A stretch of DNA of 18,022 bases from Rubrivirga sp. (GTDB lineage Bacteria; Bacteroidota; Rhodothermia; Rhodothermales; Rubricoccaceae). The stretch is taken from the NCBI GenBank assembly GCA_012269805.1, contig JAAXJP010000228.1, positions 1 to 18,022 on the forward strand. The letters run 5' to 3'. The notes beneath the pieces were generated by a model, which saw nothing but the letters and a program-made list of their open reading frames with translations, had not been told where the DNA came from and did no database searches. The position numbers and the translations under genes were made by a program. Positions 8,852 to 16,881 of this stretch are shown piece after piece; the first letter of the stretch is position 1; every line of letters starts with the position of its first letter.

Positions 8852-10120
8852 TCAGATGACGGTCCCGTCCGGGATTATGGCGTTCTTGGGGAGCACGATC
8901 AGGCCGTCGCGGATGAACCAGTCGTCGCCGTCGGCCTCCTCGACGCCGTCGGCGTTCGTGATCCGGCAGTCGGCGCCGACCTGGACGTTCTTGTCGATGA
9001 TGGCCCCCTCGACCACGCTGTTCGGGCCGATGCCCGGCGCCGGCGGCGGGTTCAGGCCGGGCCGCCTCGACGGGTCGCGCCACGGGTGGTAGTCGGCCCC
9101 GAGCATGACCGTCCGCCGGAGCGTGGCGCCGTCGGAGACGAACGACCGGATGCCGACGACGGAGTCCTCGATGGTCGCGTTCGTGACCACGGCGGCCTCG
9201 CAGATCATCGAGTTGCGGACGTCCGAGTGCTGGACCTTGGCCGGCGGGAGCATCCGGGCGTTCGTGTAGAGCGGCGCGTCCTCGTCGTACAAGTCGAACT
9301 CGGGGTTGGGCGTGGCGAGGGCGATGTTGGCCTCGTAGAACGACCGGACGGTCCCGATGTCCGACCAGTACCCGTCGAACGGGTAGCTCACGACGCGGCG
9401 CTCGCGGATGGCGGCCGGGATGATCTGGTGGCCGAAGTCGGTCTGGTCGGGGTCGGTGAGGAGGACCTCCCGGAGCACGTCGCGCTCGAACATGTAGATC
9501 CCCATCGAGGCGAGGTAGATGCGCCCTTGCTCGCGCATCTTGGCCGAGACGGGGCTGTCGAGCCCGTCGAGTTGGTCGCGCGCCGGCTTCTCGTGGAACT
9601 CGGTGATGACCCCGTCGGCGTCGGTCTTGAGGATGCCGAACGCCGGCGCGTCGTCGGCCGTGACGGGGATCGTGGCGACCGTGAGGTCGGCCCAGCTCGA
9701 GCGGTGGTGCGAGGCCAGCGTGTTGAAGTCCATCCGGTAGAGCTGGTCGCCCGAGAGGATGAGCACGCGGCGGTGCGGGTACGGGTCGATGTGCTGGAGG
9801 CACTGGCGCACGGCGTCGGCCGTGCCCTGGTACCACTTGTCGGAGTCCGGCGTCTGCTCGGCCGCGAGGATCGTCACGAACCCGTGGCCGAACCGGTCGA
9901 ACCGGTAGGCCCGCGCGACGTGGCGGTTGAGGCTGGCCGAGTTGTACTGCGTGACCACGAACATCCGCATGAGCTCGCTGTTGACGCAGTTCGAGATCGG
10001 GATGTCGATGAGCCGGTACTTCCCCGCGAGGGGCACGGCGGGCTTCGAACGATGGCGGGTAAGCGGAAAGAGCCGGGAGCCCGCGCCACCCCCGAGGATG
10101 ACGGCCAAGGTGTCGCGCAT
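8852..10120 (-). CDS. glgC: Glucose-1-phosphate adenylyltransferase GlgC
   Basis: GlgC makes ADP-glucose from ATP and glucose-1-phosphate, the committed and usually allosterically regulated step of bacterial glycogen synthesis, in the cytoplasm. The ATG at 10120 gives a 422-residue protein of normal length, starting right at the nucleotidyltransferase fold. It has the pyrophosphorylase signature GGGAGSRLFPLTRHRSKPAVP (10-30), the ADP-glucose family segment YRLIDIPISNCVNS (35-48), WYQGTADAVRQ (97-107), the catalytic-region motif LSGDQLYRMD (122-131) and the sugar-phosphate motif EFHEKPA. The C-terminal third is a left-handed beta-helix, with hexapeptide-like repeats such as VVTNATIEDSVVG. The conserved N-terminal KPAVP lysine suggests a normal allosteric site. 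It is 130 bp downstream of glgA on the same strand, with its own candidate promoter in between. Confidence 0.97.
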   Translation of the reverse strand: MRDTLAVILGGGAGSRLFPLTRHRSKPAVPLAGKYRLIDIPISNCVNSELMRMFVVTQYNSASLNRHVARAYRFDRFGHGFVTILAAEQTPDSDKWYQGTADAVRQCLQHIDPYPHRRVLILSGDQLYRMDFNTLASHHRSSWADLTVATIPVTADDAPAFGILKTDADGVITEFHEKPARDQLDGLDSPVSAKMREQGRIYLASMGIYMFERDVLREVLLTDPDQTDFGHQIIPAAIRERRVVSYPFDGYWSDIGTVRSFYEANIALATPNPEFDLYDEDAPLYTNARMLPPAKVQHSDVRNSMICEAAVVTNATIEDSVVGIRSFVSDGATLRRTVMLGADYHPWRDPSRRPGLNPPPAPGIGPNSVVEGAIIDKNVQVGADCRITNADGVEEADGDDWFIRDGLIVLPKNAIIPDGTVI

Positions 10121-10144
10121 GAGGGGTGGGAGTCGAGAGGGACT

Positions 10145-10153
10145 CCTAAATAA
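10145..10153 (-). promoter_or_regulatory. Candidate glgC promoter element
   Basis: TTATTTAGG on the minus strand is an AT-rich patch about 25 bases before the glgC ATG, in a strongly GC-rich gap. A C/T-rich leader with no Shine-Dalgarno site follows. It resembles TAnnTTTG only loosely. It suggests that glgC can be transcribed separately from glgA. Confidence 0.22.
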
Positions 10154-10219
10154 GGCCGCCGTCCGAGATAGATCCGATGCGTCTGGGAGCTCCCGAAACG
10201 ATGACGTGAGCCCCTCTCG

Positions 10220-10238
10220 GCTCGGCGCCCTCCCGAGC
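10220..10238 (-). terminator. Hairpin downstream of glgA
   Basis: GCTCGG (10220-10225) pairs with CCGAGC (10233-10238) across a 7-base loop, 13 bp past the glgA stop. There is no T-run. It shares the 11-mer GGCTCGGCGCC with the centre of the 38-bp palindrome at 6764-6801. Weak terminator candidate. Confidence 0.28.
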
Positions 10239-10250
10239 GAGCGATTCCGG

Positions 10251-11723
10251 TCACCCCACGGCCAGCCCGAGATCGCGATAGAGGGCGGCGTAGGCAGCGG
10301 CCGACGACGCCCATGAGTGGTCGGTCTGCATCCCGTGCTGCTGGACGGCCGCATAGGTGGCCGGGTCCAGCGCGAGCCCGAGGCGGACGGCCTCGGCGAA
10401 GGCCTCGGGCGTGAAGGCCTCGAACCGGAGGCCCGTCCCGGCCTCGCCGTCGACCGGGACCACCGTGTCGCGCAGCCCACCGACGGCGTGGACGACGGGG
10501 ACAGCCCCGTAGCGCATCGCGTAGAGTTGGCCGAGCCCGCACGGCTCCTGCTTCGTGGGCATCAGGAACAAGTCGCCGGCGCCATAGAGCCGGTGCGCCA
10601 GGGTCTCGTCGAAGGCGAGCGTGAGCGAGAACCGGTCCGAGGGCGCGCGGTCGGCGACCTCGCGGAGCGCGGCCTCGTGCTCGGCGTAGCCCGACCCGAG
10701 CACGGCCACGGCCGCCTCGGTCTGGTCGAGGATCCGCTCGAGGCCGGGAGCCAGCACTTCCGCCCCCTTCTCGGGTGTCAGCCGGCCGACGAACGCCAGG
10801 AGCGGGCGGGCGGCGTCGAGACCGAGGTCGGCGCAGACGGCGCGCTTCGTCGCGGCCTTCCCGCGGAGGTCCTCAGCCGAAAACGGGTGTGGGAGGTGCG
10901 GGTCTGCCTCCGGGTCCCAGACCGCCGGGTCGACGCCGTTGACGATGCCGGACATCCGGTCCCCCGCCATCTGGGACGCGTAGTCGAGGCCGTGCGACGG
11001 CTCGGGGCCGGCTTTGAGCTCCTCGGCGTACGTCGGGCTCACGGTCGTCACGCGGTCCGCGTGCTCGACGCCGGCCTTCAGGCTGTTGACGACGCCGAGG
11101 TGGTCGAGCGACTCCCAGTTCCGCACCGGCACGCCGACGTTCGTCCACCGGCGCCACGGGATCTCGCCGTGGTGGTCGGCCGAGTGGACCGTAAAGACGG
11201 TCGGCAGGTCGCGGAGCCCCTCGTTGGCGGAGTCGCCGGTGAGGAGCGCCGGGACGAGACCCGTGTGATGGTCATGGAGGTGGAGGAGGTCGGCGCCGTC
11301 GAGCGGCGTGTGCTCGGAGCGGAGCCAGTCGAGCACCATCAGTTGGAACACGAGGTAGCGGACCTCGCCGTGACGGAACCACGCGTTGTCGGCGGCCCGG
11401 AAGTAGACGCCGTCGTCTCCGAAGTGCTCGGGCTCGTGGACGAGGTAGAGCGGGACCTCGGCGCCGGCGTCCGGCAGGGCCTCGGAGCGGAACACCTCGA
11501 ACGGGAACCACTCGCCCTCGAAAAACACGACGCCGGTATGGACCGACGCGATCTCGCCCGCCCGTTGCGCCAGCCGCCCGTCCGGCCCGCCGTAGAACGG
11601 CATCACGACGCCGGACGACACGCCGCGCTGGGCGAGCGCTCGCGGCAGCGCGCCAACGACGTCGGCGAGACCGCCGACCTTGGCGAAGGGGGCGCACTCA
11701 GCAGAGACGTAGAGGACGGGCAT
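10251..11723 (-). CDS. glgA: Glycogen synthase GlgA (ADP-glucose, GT5 family)
   Basis: GlgA transfers glucose from ADP-glucose to the non-reducing end of an alpha-1,4-glucan. The 490-residue protein is normal for the family and has two Rossmann domains (GT-B fold). The N-terminal starch-synthase domain begins MPVLYVSAECAPFAKVGGLA, with the ADP-glucose-binding K-x-G-G-L motif (15-19), and has HLHDHHTGLVPAL (148-160), the GT5 H-x-H-D-x-H-T-G site. The C-terminal domain has FVGRLTPEKG, the acid/nucleotide-sugar motif PTKQEPCGLGQLYAMRYGAVPVV, and the HAVGGLRDTV loop typical of the glgA second KxGGL-like site. The ATG sits two codons before the first beta strand, so the start is firm. It is first of the leftward glgA-glgC pair and divergent from the DUF4175-like gene. 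Confidence 0.97.
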   Translation of the reverse strand: MPVLYVSAECAPFAKVGGLADVVGALPRALAQRGVSSGVVMPFYGGPDGRLAQRAGEIASVHTGVVFFEGEWFPFEVFRSEALPDAGAEVPLYLVHEPEHFGDDGVYFRAADNAWFRHGEVRYLVFQLMVLDWLRSEHTPLDGADLLHLHDHHTGLVPALLTGDSANEGLRDLPTVFTVHSADHHGEIPWRRWTNVGVPVRNWESLDHLGVVNSLKAGVEHADRVTTVSPTYAEELKAGPEPSHGLDYASQMAGDRMSGIVNGVDPAVWDPEADPHLPHPFSAEDLRGKAATKRAVCADLGLDAARPLLAFVGRLTPEKGAEVLAPGLERILDQTEAAVAVLGSGYAEHEAALREVADRAPSDRFSLTLAFDETLAHRLYGAGDLFLMPTKQEPCGLGQLYAMRYGAVPVVHAVGGLRDTVVPVDGEAGTGLRFEAFTPEAFAEAVRLGLALDPATYAAVQQHGMQTDHSWASSAAAYAALYRDLGLAVG

Positions 11724-11794
11724 CGGGACGGGGACGAGCGACAGGCCCAGATGCTATCGCCCGCCGCCATTCCCGGAGATCCACGGACGACCCC

Positions 11795-11818
11795 GCCCGC
11801 CTCGGCGCCGGAGCGGGC
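11795..11818. repeat. GCCCGC-N12-GCGGGC hairpin in the glgA / DUF4175-like intergenic region
   Basis: In the 192-bp gap between the divergent genes, GCCCGC (11795-11800) and GCGGGC (11813-11818) flank a 12-base loop beginning CTCGG. The same arms, loop length and loop start recur at 17483-17506. The left part, 11791-11809, is an exact 19-base copy of 8851-8833 on the other strand. Confidence 0.45.
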
Positions 11819-11868
11819 ACCGTCGAGAATCGATCCGGGGGCGGGGCAATCCGGGATCCTCGGGCTCG

Positions 11869-11894
11869 TTGGCGTCCTGTCTCCCGCTAGCTTC
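11869..11894 (+). promoter_or_regulatory. Candidate promoter for the DUF4175-like gene
   Basis: TTG at 11869-11871 and TAGCTTC at 11888-11894, with 16 bp between them, resemble the Bacteroidota -33/-7 pair (TTG ... TAnnTTTG), though the spacing is slightly short. A 21-base C/T-rich leader follows up to the GTG start at 11916. It is the best promoter-like match in the window. Confidence 0.35.
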
Positions 11895-11915
11895 CCGCTC
11901 CGCCCCTTCCCGCCC

Positions 11916-14900
11916 GTGAGCTCCTCCCCCGTCGTCTCCTCGCTCCGCCGCCGGATCCGCGCCGCGCGCCGCCGGCTGACGGGCGCGGCCGTGGCGCACG
12001 GGGCGCTCGTGACGCTCGGCGCCGTTGGGGCCCTCGCGGGGCTGGCCGTCGCCGCCGAGGCCGCGGTCTGGCTCGGCGTCGAGCTCCGCACGGCGCTGTT
12101 CTGGCTGATTGCCCTCGCCCTCGCGGCGTTGACGGTCGCGTTCGTGCTCGTCCCGCTCCTGCGTGGGTGGGGCCTGTTGCCCGGCCTCGACGAGCGGGCG
12201 GTCGTCCGCCGGACGGGCCGCGACTACCCCGGCGCCGACGACCGGCTGGCGACGCTTCTCGACCTCGCCGACGGCCACGACTCGGGGGACGACCAGCACC
12301 TCCACGCGGCGGCCCTCGACGCGCTCGGGCGCGAGGTCTCGCAGATCCCCTTCGAGCGGGTCCACGCGTTCGGCCCGGCGAAGCAGGCGGCGCGGTGGGC
12401 CCTCGTCCCACTCTCCCTCTTGGCGCTCGGCTTCGCGCTCTGGCCCCAGTCGATGACGGCCGCCGCCGGACGGCTGCTCGCGCCCGGCGTCTACTTCGCC
12501 CCGCCCGCCCCCTTCCAACTGGTCGTCGACCCCGGCGACGCCGAGGTCACGCGCGGCGCGGCGTTCGAGGTCACGACGCGGGCCGTCGGCCAGGAGCTGC
12601 CGATGGCCGCCACGATCGAGTACGGCCGAGCCGACGAGCGCGCGACCGAGGAGGTCCGCCTCCAGGCCGAGGGCGCCGTCTTCCAGCACACCATCGAGGC
12701 CGTCCGTGCCGACCTCCGCTACCGCCTCGAGGCCGACGGCGTGCGGACGCCGTGGTACACGGTCCGCGCCGTCGACCGGCCGCTCGTGCGGGGCGTCCGC
12801 GTGGCCGTGGTCCCGCCGGGCTACAGCGGGCGGAGCGCGCGCCAGCTCCCCGAGGGCGTCGGCGACGCGACGGGGCTCGTGGGGTCGGCCGTCCGCGTGC
12901 AGGTCCAGCACGGCGGGCCGGCGCCCGTCGAGGCGTGGCTCCGCATCGCGTGGGAGGACGGCCGGAGCCAGCGCGTGCCGCTCCGCCTCGGCAGCGAGGC
13001 CGCGCTCGGCCAGTTCCGCCTGCGGGCCGCCGGGACCTACACCGTCCACCTCCGGTCCGCCGGTGGGCTCGAGAACACCGACCCCGCGACGTACCGCCTC
13101 GGCGTGCTCTCGGACGGCCCGCCGCAGATCGCGCTCGTGGAGGGCGCCGACGGGTCGCTCGACGGCGGCGCCCGGCGCCTCGTCTTCCGCGTCACCGACG
13201 ACTTCGGCTTCCGGGGCGGGCGGCTCGTCTACCGCGTGACGCGCGGCGGGAGCACGTCGGCGGCCCGGGCCCTCGGCCTCGGCGTCCGCACGCGGCCGCT
13301 CGACCAGGACGTCACGGTCGACTGGCGGGTGCCCGGCGCGCGGCCCGGCGACGTCGTCGAGTTCTACGGCCAGATCACCGACAACGACGCCGCGGGCGGC
13401 AAGACGGCGCGGACCCCGCTGTTCACCCTCCGCTACCCGTCGCTGGCGGACCGGATGGACGACCTCGGCGCCCGCCGCGACTCGACCGTCGACGCGCTCG
13501 AAGAGCTCCGGGACGACGCCGAGGAGTCGGGCGAGCGGTTCCGGCGGCTCCGCGACGAGCTCCGCGAGAACGTCGACCCCGACTGGGAGGACCGACGGCA
13601 AGTGGACGAACTCCTCCGCCAGCAGGACGCCATGCGCGACCAGGCCCAGCAGCTCCGCGAGCAGATGCGCCAGCTCGGCGAGCAGATGCAGCGCGAGGAC
13701 CTCGGCTCGGACGACCTCCAGCGGCAGTTCGACGACATGCAGCGGGTCCTGGAAGAGCTCGACACCCCGGAGGTCCGCGACGCGCTCGAGCGGCTCCGCG
13801 AGGCGATGGAGAAGCTCGACCTCCGCGACATGCTCGAGCAGGCCGACGAGGCCGCGGCGTCCGAGGAGGAGCTCCGCCGCCGCCTCGAGCGGTCGATGGA
13901 GCTAATGAAGCGGCTGGAGGCGGCCGTCGAAATGGAGGAGATCGCCCGCCGTGCCGAGGATCTCGCGGAGACAGAGGAAGAACTGGCCCGCGAGACCGAG
14001 GCCCTCCGCCAGGACGCCGAGGCGGACCGCCCCGACGCCGAGCGCCGCGCCGACGAGCAACGCCGGGACGGCGAGCGCCAGGACTCCGAGCGGCAAAATG
14101 GCGAGCGCCAGGACGCCCGGCAGCCAAGAGGCAAGCAGCAGAACCAGCCGCAGGCCGGCCAGCAGCGGGGCGAGCGCCAGTCGCAGGCCGAGCGCGAGCG
14201 GCTCGCGGAAGAGCAGCGCCGGGCCCGCGAGGAGGCCGAGCGCCTCCAGGAGCAGCTCGACGGGTTGCAGGAGCAGTTGGAGGACGTCCGGAACGCGCCG
14301 CAGGACGCGGTCGAGGAGATGCGCCAGCAGATGCGGCAGGACGGCGGCCTCCCGCAGCAGATGGAGGAGAACGCCCAGCAGTTGGAGCGGAACCAGCTCC
14401 AGGACGCGCAGGAGGGCCAGCAGAACATGTCGCAGCAGCTCCGCCAGATGGCGAGCCGGATGCGGCAGCAGAGCCAGCAGATGCAGGGCCAGCAGCGGCA
14501 GGTCGACCAGGCCGCGCTCCGCCGCGCGCTCGAGGACGTCCTCACCATCTCACGCGACCAGGAGCAGCTGGCCTCCGACACGGGCGTCCTTCCCAACGGG
14601 AGCCCCGCGCTCGTCCCGGCGGCCCGGAAGCAGAGCGAGCTCCGCGACGCCCTCCGCACGGTCGCCGACACGCTCGGGCGCGTGGCGCAGACGGTCCCCT
14701 CGCTCGGGCCGCGCGTCGAGGAGCGCGCCGCCGACGGCCGCCGCGAGATGGACCTCGCCGTGACGCGCCTCGCCGACCGCCGCTCCGGCCCCGCCGCCGG
14801 CCACCAGCGGTCGGCGATGACGCACCTCAACGAGCTCGCGCTCCTCCTGGCCGACGTCCTCGACCAACTCCAGAACCAGCAGAACCAGAGCGGGCAAGGC

Positions 14901-15479
14901 GGCGGCGGCCAGGGCGGCGGGAGCGGTGGCATGTCGCCGGAGCAGATGCAGCAGCTCGGCCGGGCCCAGCAGCAGCTCAACCAGCGCATCCAGCAGATGC
15001 TCAACGAATCGGCCGGCGAGCGGATGTCGGGCGATCAGGGGCGCCGGCTCCGCCAGATGGCCGAGCAGCAAGAGGCGATCCGTCGCCAGCTGGAGCGGGC
15101 CGTCGAGGGCGCCGGCGAGGGCCTCAACCCGAACGACCGGAGCGCGCTCCAGCGCGTCGGCGAGCAGATGCGGGAGTCGGCCGAGCAGATGCGCCGCGGC
15201 GGGCTCGACCGGCGGACGGCGCCCCGTCAGCAGCAGATCTTGGAGCGGCTCCTCCAGGCCGAGGAGTCGGTCAACCAGCGCGGGCGCGAGCAGCAGCGCG
15301 AGGCCCAGCGGGGCCAGACGCGTGCGGCTCCGCCCGCCTCGGCGCCCCGCCCGGGCCGGCCGGCCGACCGCGTCCGCGGCGACCTCATCCGCGCCCTGGA
15401 GAGCGGCTACGCGCCCGACTACCAGGAGCTCATCAAGCGCTACTTCGAGCGCCTCCAGGCCCGGACCGCCGGCGGGTGA
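11916..15479 (+). CDS. DUF4175-like membrane protein with a long Gln-rich coiled coil
   Basis: A 1187-residue protein. The GTG at 11916 is chosen because a C/T-rich leader precedes it and the membrane helices begin 25 residues later; the frame stays open upstream, but only as the antisense of glgA. Three hydrophobic segments (about 26-50, 60-82, 160-178) resemble the membrane start of DUF4175 family proteins. Residues of about 195-510 are beta-rich, Ig-like (FQLVVDPGDAEVTRGAAFEV, VAVVPPGYSGR, FRVTDDFGF), probably extracytoplasmic. From about 515 to 1100 there is a very long Gln/Arg/Glu coiled coil (LREQMRQLGEQMQRE and similar) with a GERQ(D/N) low-complexity stretch around 715-745 and a Gly/Gln-rich hinge near 990. 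The end (ALESGYAPDYQELIKRYFERL) matches a conserved tail I associate with this family. The function is unknown; an envelope or cell-surface scaffolding role is inference. It converges with the lipoprotein gene 6 bp away. Confidence 0.75.
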   Translation: MSSSPVVSSLRRRIRAARRRLTGAAVAHGALVTLGAVGALAGLAVAAEAAVWLGVELRTALFWLIALALAALTVAFVLVPLLRGWGLLPGLDERAVVRRTGRDYPGADDRLATLLDLADGHDSGDDQHLHAAALDALGREVSQIPFERVHAFGPAKQAARWALVPLSLLALGFALWPQSMTAAAGRLLAPGVYFAPPAPFQLVVDPGDAEVTRGAAFEVTTRAVGQELPMAATIEYGRADERATEEVRLQAEGAVFQHTIEAVRADLRYRLEADGVRTPWYTVRAVDRPLVRGVRVAVVPPGYSGRSARQLPEGVGDATGLVGSAVRVQVQHGGPAPVEAWLRIAWEDGRSQRVPLRLGSEAALGQFRLRAAGTYTVHLRSAGGLENTDPATYRLGVLSDGPPQIALVEGADGSLDGGARRLVFRVTDDFGFRGGRLVYRVTRGGSTSAARALGLGVRTRPLDQDVTVDWRVPGARPGDVVEFYGQITDNDAAGGKTARTPLFTLRYPSLADRMDDLGARRDSTVDALEELRDDAEESGERFRRLRDELRENVDPDWEDRRQVDELLRQQDAMRDQAQQLREQMRQLGEQMQREDLGSDDLQRQFDDMQRVLEELDTPEVRDALERLREAMEKLDLRDMLEQADEAAASEEELRRRLERSMELMKRLEAAVEMEEIARRAEDLAETEEELARETEALRQDAEADRPDAERRADEQRRDGERQDSERQNGERQDARQPRGKQQNQPQAGQQRGERQSQAERERLAEEQRRAREEAERLQEQLDGLQEQLEDVRNAPQDAVEEMRQQMRQDGGLPQQMEENAQQLERNQLQDAQEGQQNMSQQLRQMASRMRQQSQQMQGQQRQVDQAALRRALEDVLTISRDQEQLASDTGVLPNGSPALVPAARKQSELRDALRTVADTLGRVAQTVPSLGPRVEERAADGRREMDLAVTRLADRRSGPAAGHQRSAMTHLNELALLLADVLDQLQNQQNQSGQGGGGQGGGSGGMSPEQMQQLGRAQQQLNQRIQQMLNESAGERMSGDQGRRLRQMAEQQEAIRRQLERAVEGAGEGLNPNDRSALQRVGEQMRESAEQMRRGGLDRRTAPRQQQILERLLQAEESVNQRGREQQREAQRGQTRAAPPASAPRPGRPADRVRGDLIRALESGYAPDYQELIKRYFERLQARTAGG
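14070..14180 (+). repeat. Repeated GGCGAGCGCCAG unit within the coiled-coil gene
   Basis: The 12-mer GGCGAGCGCCAG occurs at 14070, 14100 and 14169; the first two copies extend to 15 bases (ending GAC) and are exactly 30 bp apart. They encode GERQ(D/S) units in the low-complexity part of the DUF4175-like protein. Probably local slippage or duplication within coding sequence. Confidence 0.8.
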
Positions 15480-15485
15480 CCGGGG

Positions 15486-15998
15486 CTAGTTCGTCACCTC
15501 GATGTCGCCGTAAGTCACGACGCCCGACGTCCCGTCGAGGAGCACGACGCGGTACAGACCGGCGCCGCCGAGCGCGATCTGCCGCGCGCTGATCGAGAAC
15601 GGGTAAAACCCCGGCTGCGCGGCCTCGGGCTGGCGCGCGTTCGGGTCCGCGATCGGGAACAGGTCGACGTTGCCCGTGCCCGGGTCCTCCAGCAGCACGT
15701 AGAGTTGGAGCCCGCCCGGGAGGCCCTGCGTGTCGACGAGGAAGCTCACGGCCTCGCCGAGGCGGACGGGGTTGGGCGCCGGCAGCTGCAGGAGCGACGC
15801 CCGGTTGACGTAGGCCGGCCCGATCCGCCAATCCGACGCGTCGCGCGCGACCACGGCATACGGCGCCGCCTCGGTCTCGGTGATCCCCTCCACGGCGGAG
15901 AACAACGCCTGGTCCTCGAACAGTTGCTGCTCCGCGTCCTGGTTCGAGTCGCAGCCGGCGAGGACGAGGACGAGGACGGCGAGAGTCGGGCGTAGCAT
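15486..15998 (-). CDS. Putative small lipoprotein, function unknown
   Basis: A 170-residue protein starting at the ATG at 15998 with a short signal peptide and lipobox LAGC (Cys16), so it is predicted to be lipidated and exported. The first mature residues (DSNQDAEQQLFEDQ) are acidic; no +2-Asp retention rule is assumed here, since that rule is for enterics. After about residue 45 it is beta-rich: VVARDASDWRIGPAY, EAVSFLVDTQGLPGGLQLYVL, GLYRVVLLDGTSGVVTYGDIEV. This looks like one Ig/fibronectin-like beta sandwich, of the kind common in exported Bacteroidota proteins. I do not recognise a family. It converges with the DUF4175-like gene (6 bp between stops) and is divergent from the ABC ATPase, with only 12 bp between start codons. 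Confidence 0.78.
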   Translation of the reverse strand: MLRPTLAVLVLVLAGCDSNQDAEQQLFEDQALFSAVEGITETEAAPYAVVARDASDWRIGPAYVNRASLLQLPAPNPVRLGEAVSFLVDTQGLPGGLQLYVLLEDPGTGNVDLFPIADPNARQPEAAQPGFYPFSISARQIALGGAGLYRVVLLDGTSGVVTYGDIEVTN

Positions 15999-16010
15999 GG
16001 GCGGACCGTG

Positions 16011-16766
16011 ATGGCTCCGATGAACGCTCCGTCTCCCCGCTCCGTGCCCGAGGTCCTCGCGGCCGACGGGCTCGGCGTGTCGCTCGGCGGCCGCTCGGTG
16101 CTCGCCGACGTCTCGTTCCGGGTGGCGGAGGGCGAGCGGATCGCGCTCGTCGGGCCGAACGGGGCGGGGAAGACAACGCTCCTCCGCGCCATCGCAGGGT
16201 TGCTCCCCTACGCCGGCCGGCTGGCACTCCGGGGCCGCGAGGTCACGGGCTGGAAGGCGAAGGATCGCGCCCGCGAGGTCGCCCTCGTCCGCCAGCAGGC
16301 GGACCTCGCCGTCGACTTCACGGCCCGCGAGCTCGTCGCCCTCGGCCGCGCGCCGCACCTCGGCTGGGCCGAGCGGCTCGGCGGCGAGGACCGCGCGCGC
16401 GTCGACGCCGCGCTGGGGGCCGTCGACCTCGACGCGCTCGCGGGCCGGCCCGTGACGCAGCTCTCGGGCGGCGAGCAGCAACGCGTGGCGCTGGCGCAGG
16501 CTCTCGCGCAGGACGCCCCCCTCCTCCTCCTCGACGAGCCGACGGCCCACCTCGACGTCCGCCACCAGCTCGACCTCCTCGACCGCCTCCGCGCGCTCAC
16601 CGAGGCGGGCAAGACCGTCGTCGCCGCGCTCCACGACCTCGACCGGGCCGCCGCCTTCGCCGACCGCCTCTGGGTGCTGGCTGGCGGCACGCTCGCCGCC
16701 GACGGCCCACCTACCGACGTCCTCACGCCCGCCCTCCTCCGCCGCGCGTTCGGCGTCGTTGCCTAG
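16011..16766 (+). CDS. ABC transporter ATP-binding protein, FecE/BtuD/HmuV type
   Basis: The ATPase of an importer for cobalamin, ferric siderophore or heme. In 251-residue numbering: Walker A GPNGAGKT (48-55), Q-loop VRQQ (93-96), signature LSGGEQQR (151-158), Walker B LLLLDE (171-176), D-loop AHLD (179-182) and H-loop His208. The insert LGRAPHLGW (111-119) is typical of FecE/BtuD ATPases. The start is uncertain: GTG 16008, ATG 16011, ATG 16020 or GTG 16044 all read in frame, and the last is preceded by a C/T-rich leader like other genes here. The adenosyltransferase 115 bp downstream suggests a cobalamin substrate (BtuD), but no permease or binding protein lies in the window, so specificity is inference. 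Confidence 0.92.
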   Translation: MAPMNAPSPRSVPEVLAADGLGVSLGGRSVLADVSFRVAEGERIALVGPNGAGKTTLLRAIAGLLPYAGRLALRGREVTGWKAKDRAREVALVRQQADLAVDFTARELVALGRAPHLGWAERLGGEDRARVDAALGAVDLDALAGRPVTQLSGGEQQRVALAQALAQDAPLLLLDEPTAHLDVRHQLDLLDRLRALTEAGKTVVAALHDLDRAAAFADRLWVLAGGTLAADGPPTDVLTPALLRRAFGVVA

Positions 16767-16799
16767 GTCGAATGGGCCGGATCTGCACCCAGAGTCCGG

Positions 16800-16807
16800 T
16801 ACCTTGG
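16800..16807 (+). promoter_or_regulatory. Candidate -7 box for the adenosyltransferase gene
   Basis: TACCTTGG matches TAnnTTTG at the conserved T, A, T and G positions apart from one T-to-G change. It lies in the 115-bp gap after the ABC ATPase. A C/T-rich stretch (CCCCTCCCTTTTCCTCCCCC-like, about 16851-16881) runs up to the GTG start. No -33 TTG is seen and no cobalamin riboswitch core is recognised. Confidence 0.28.
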
Positions 16808-16881
16808 CGTGGCGCGGGCGGCGGCGGGCGAGGTCCGACGCTAGCGACCGCCCCCTCCCTTTTCCTCCCCCGTTCCCTCCC

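Noticed and set aside
10317..11915. Upstream extension of the DUF4175-like frame across glgA
   Set aside because: The extra residues are the antisense translation of glgA. The leader and membrane helix pattern support the GTG start at 11916.
11754..13601. 615-codon minus-strand frame inside the DUF4175-like gene
   Set aside because: It is a shadow of the real plus-strand gene, with no family motif and strongly biased composition.
16767..16881. Cobalamin riboswitch before the adenosyltransferase gene
   Set aside because: The 115-bp gap is short, and I cannot recognise the B12-box core or the multi-stem layout of the riboswitch.
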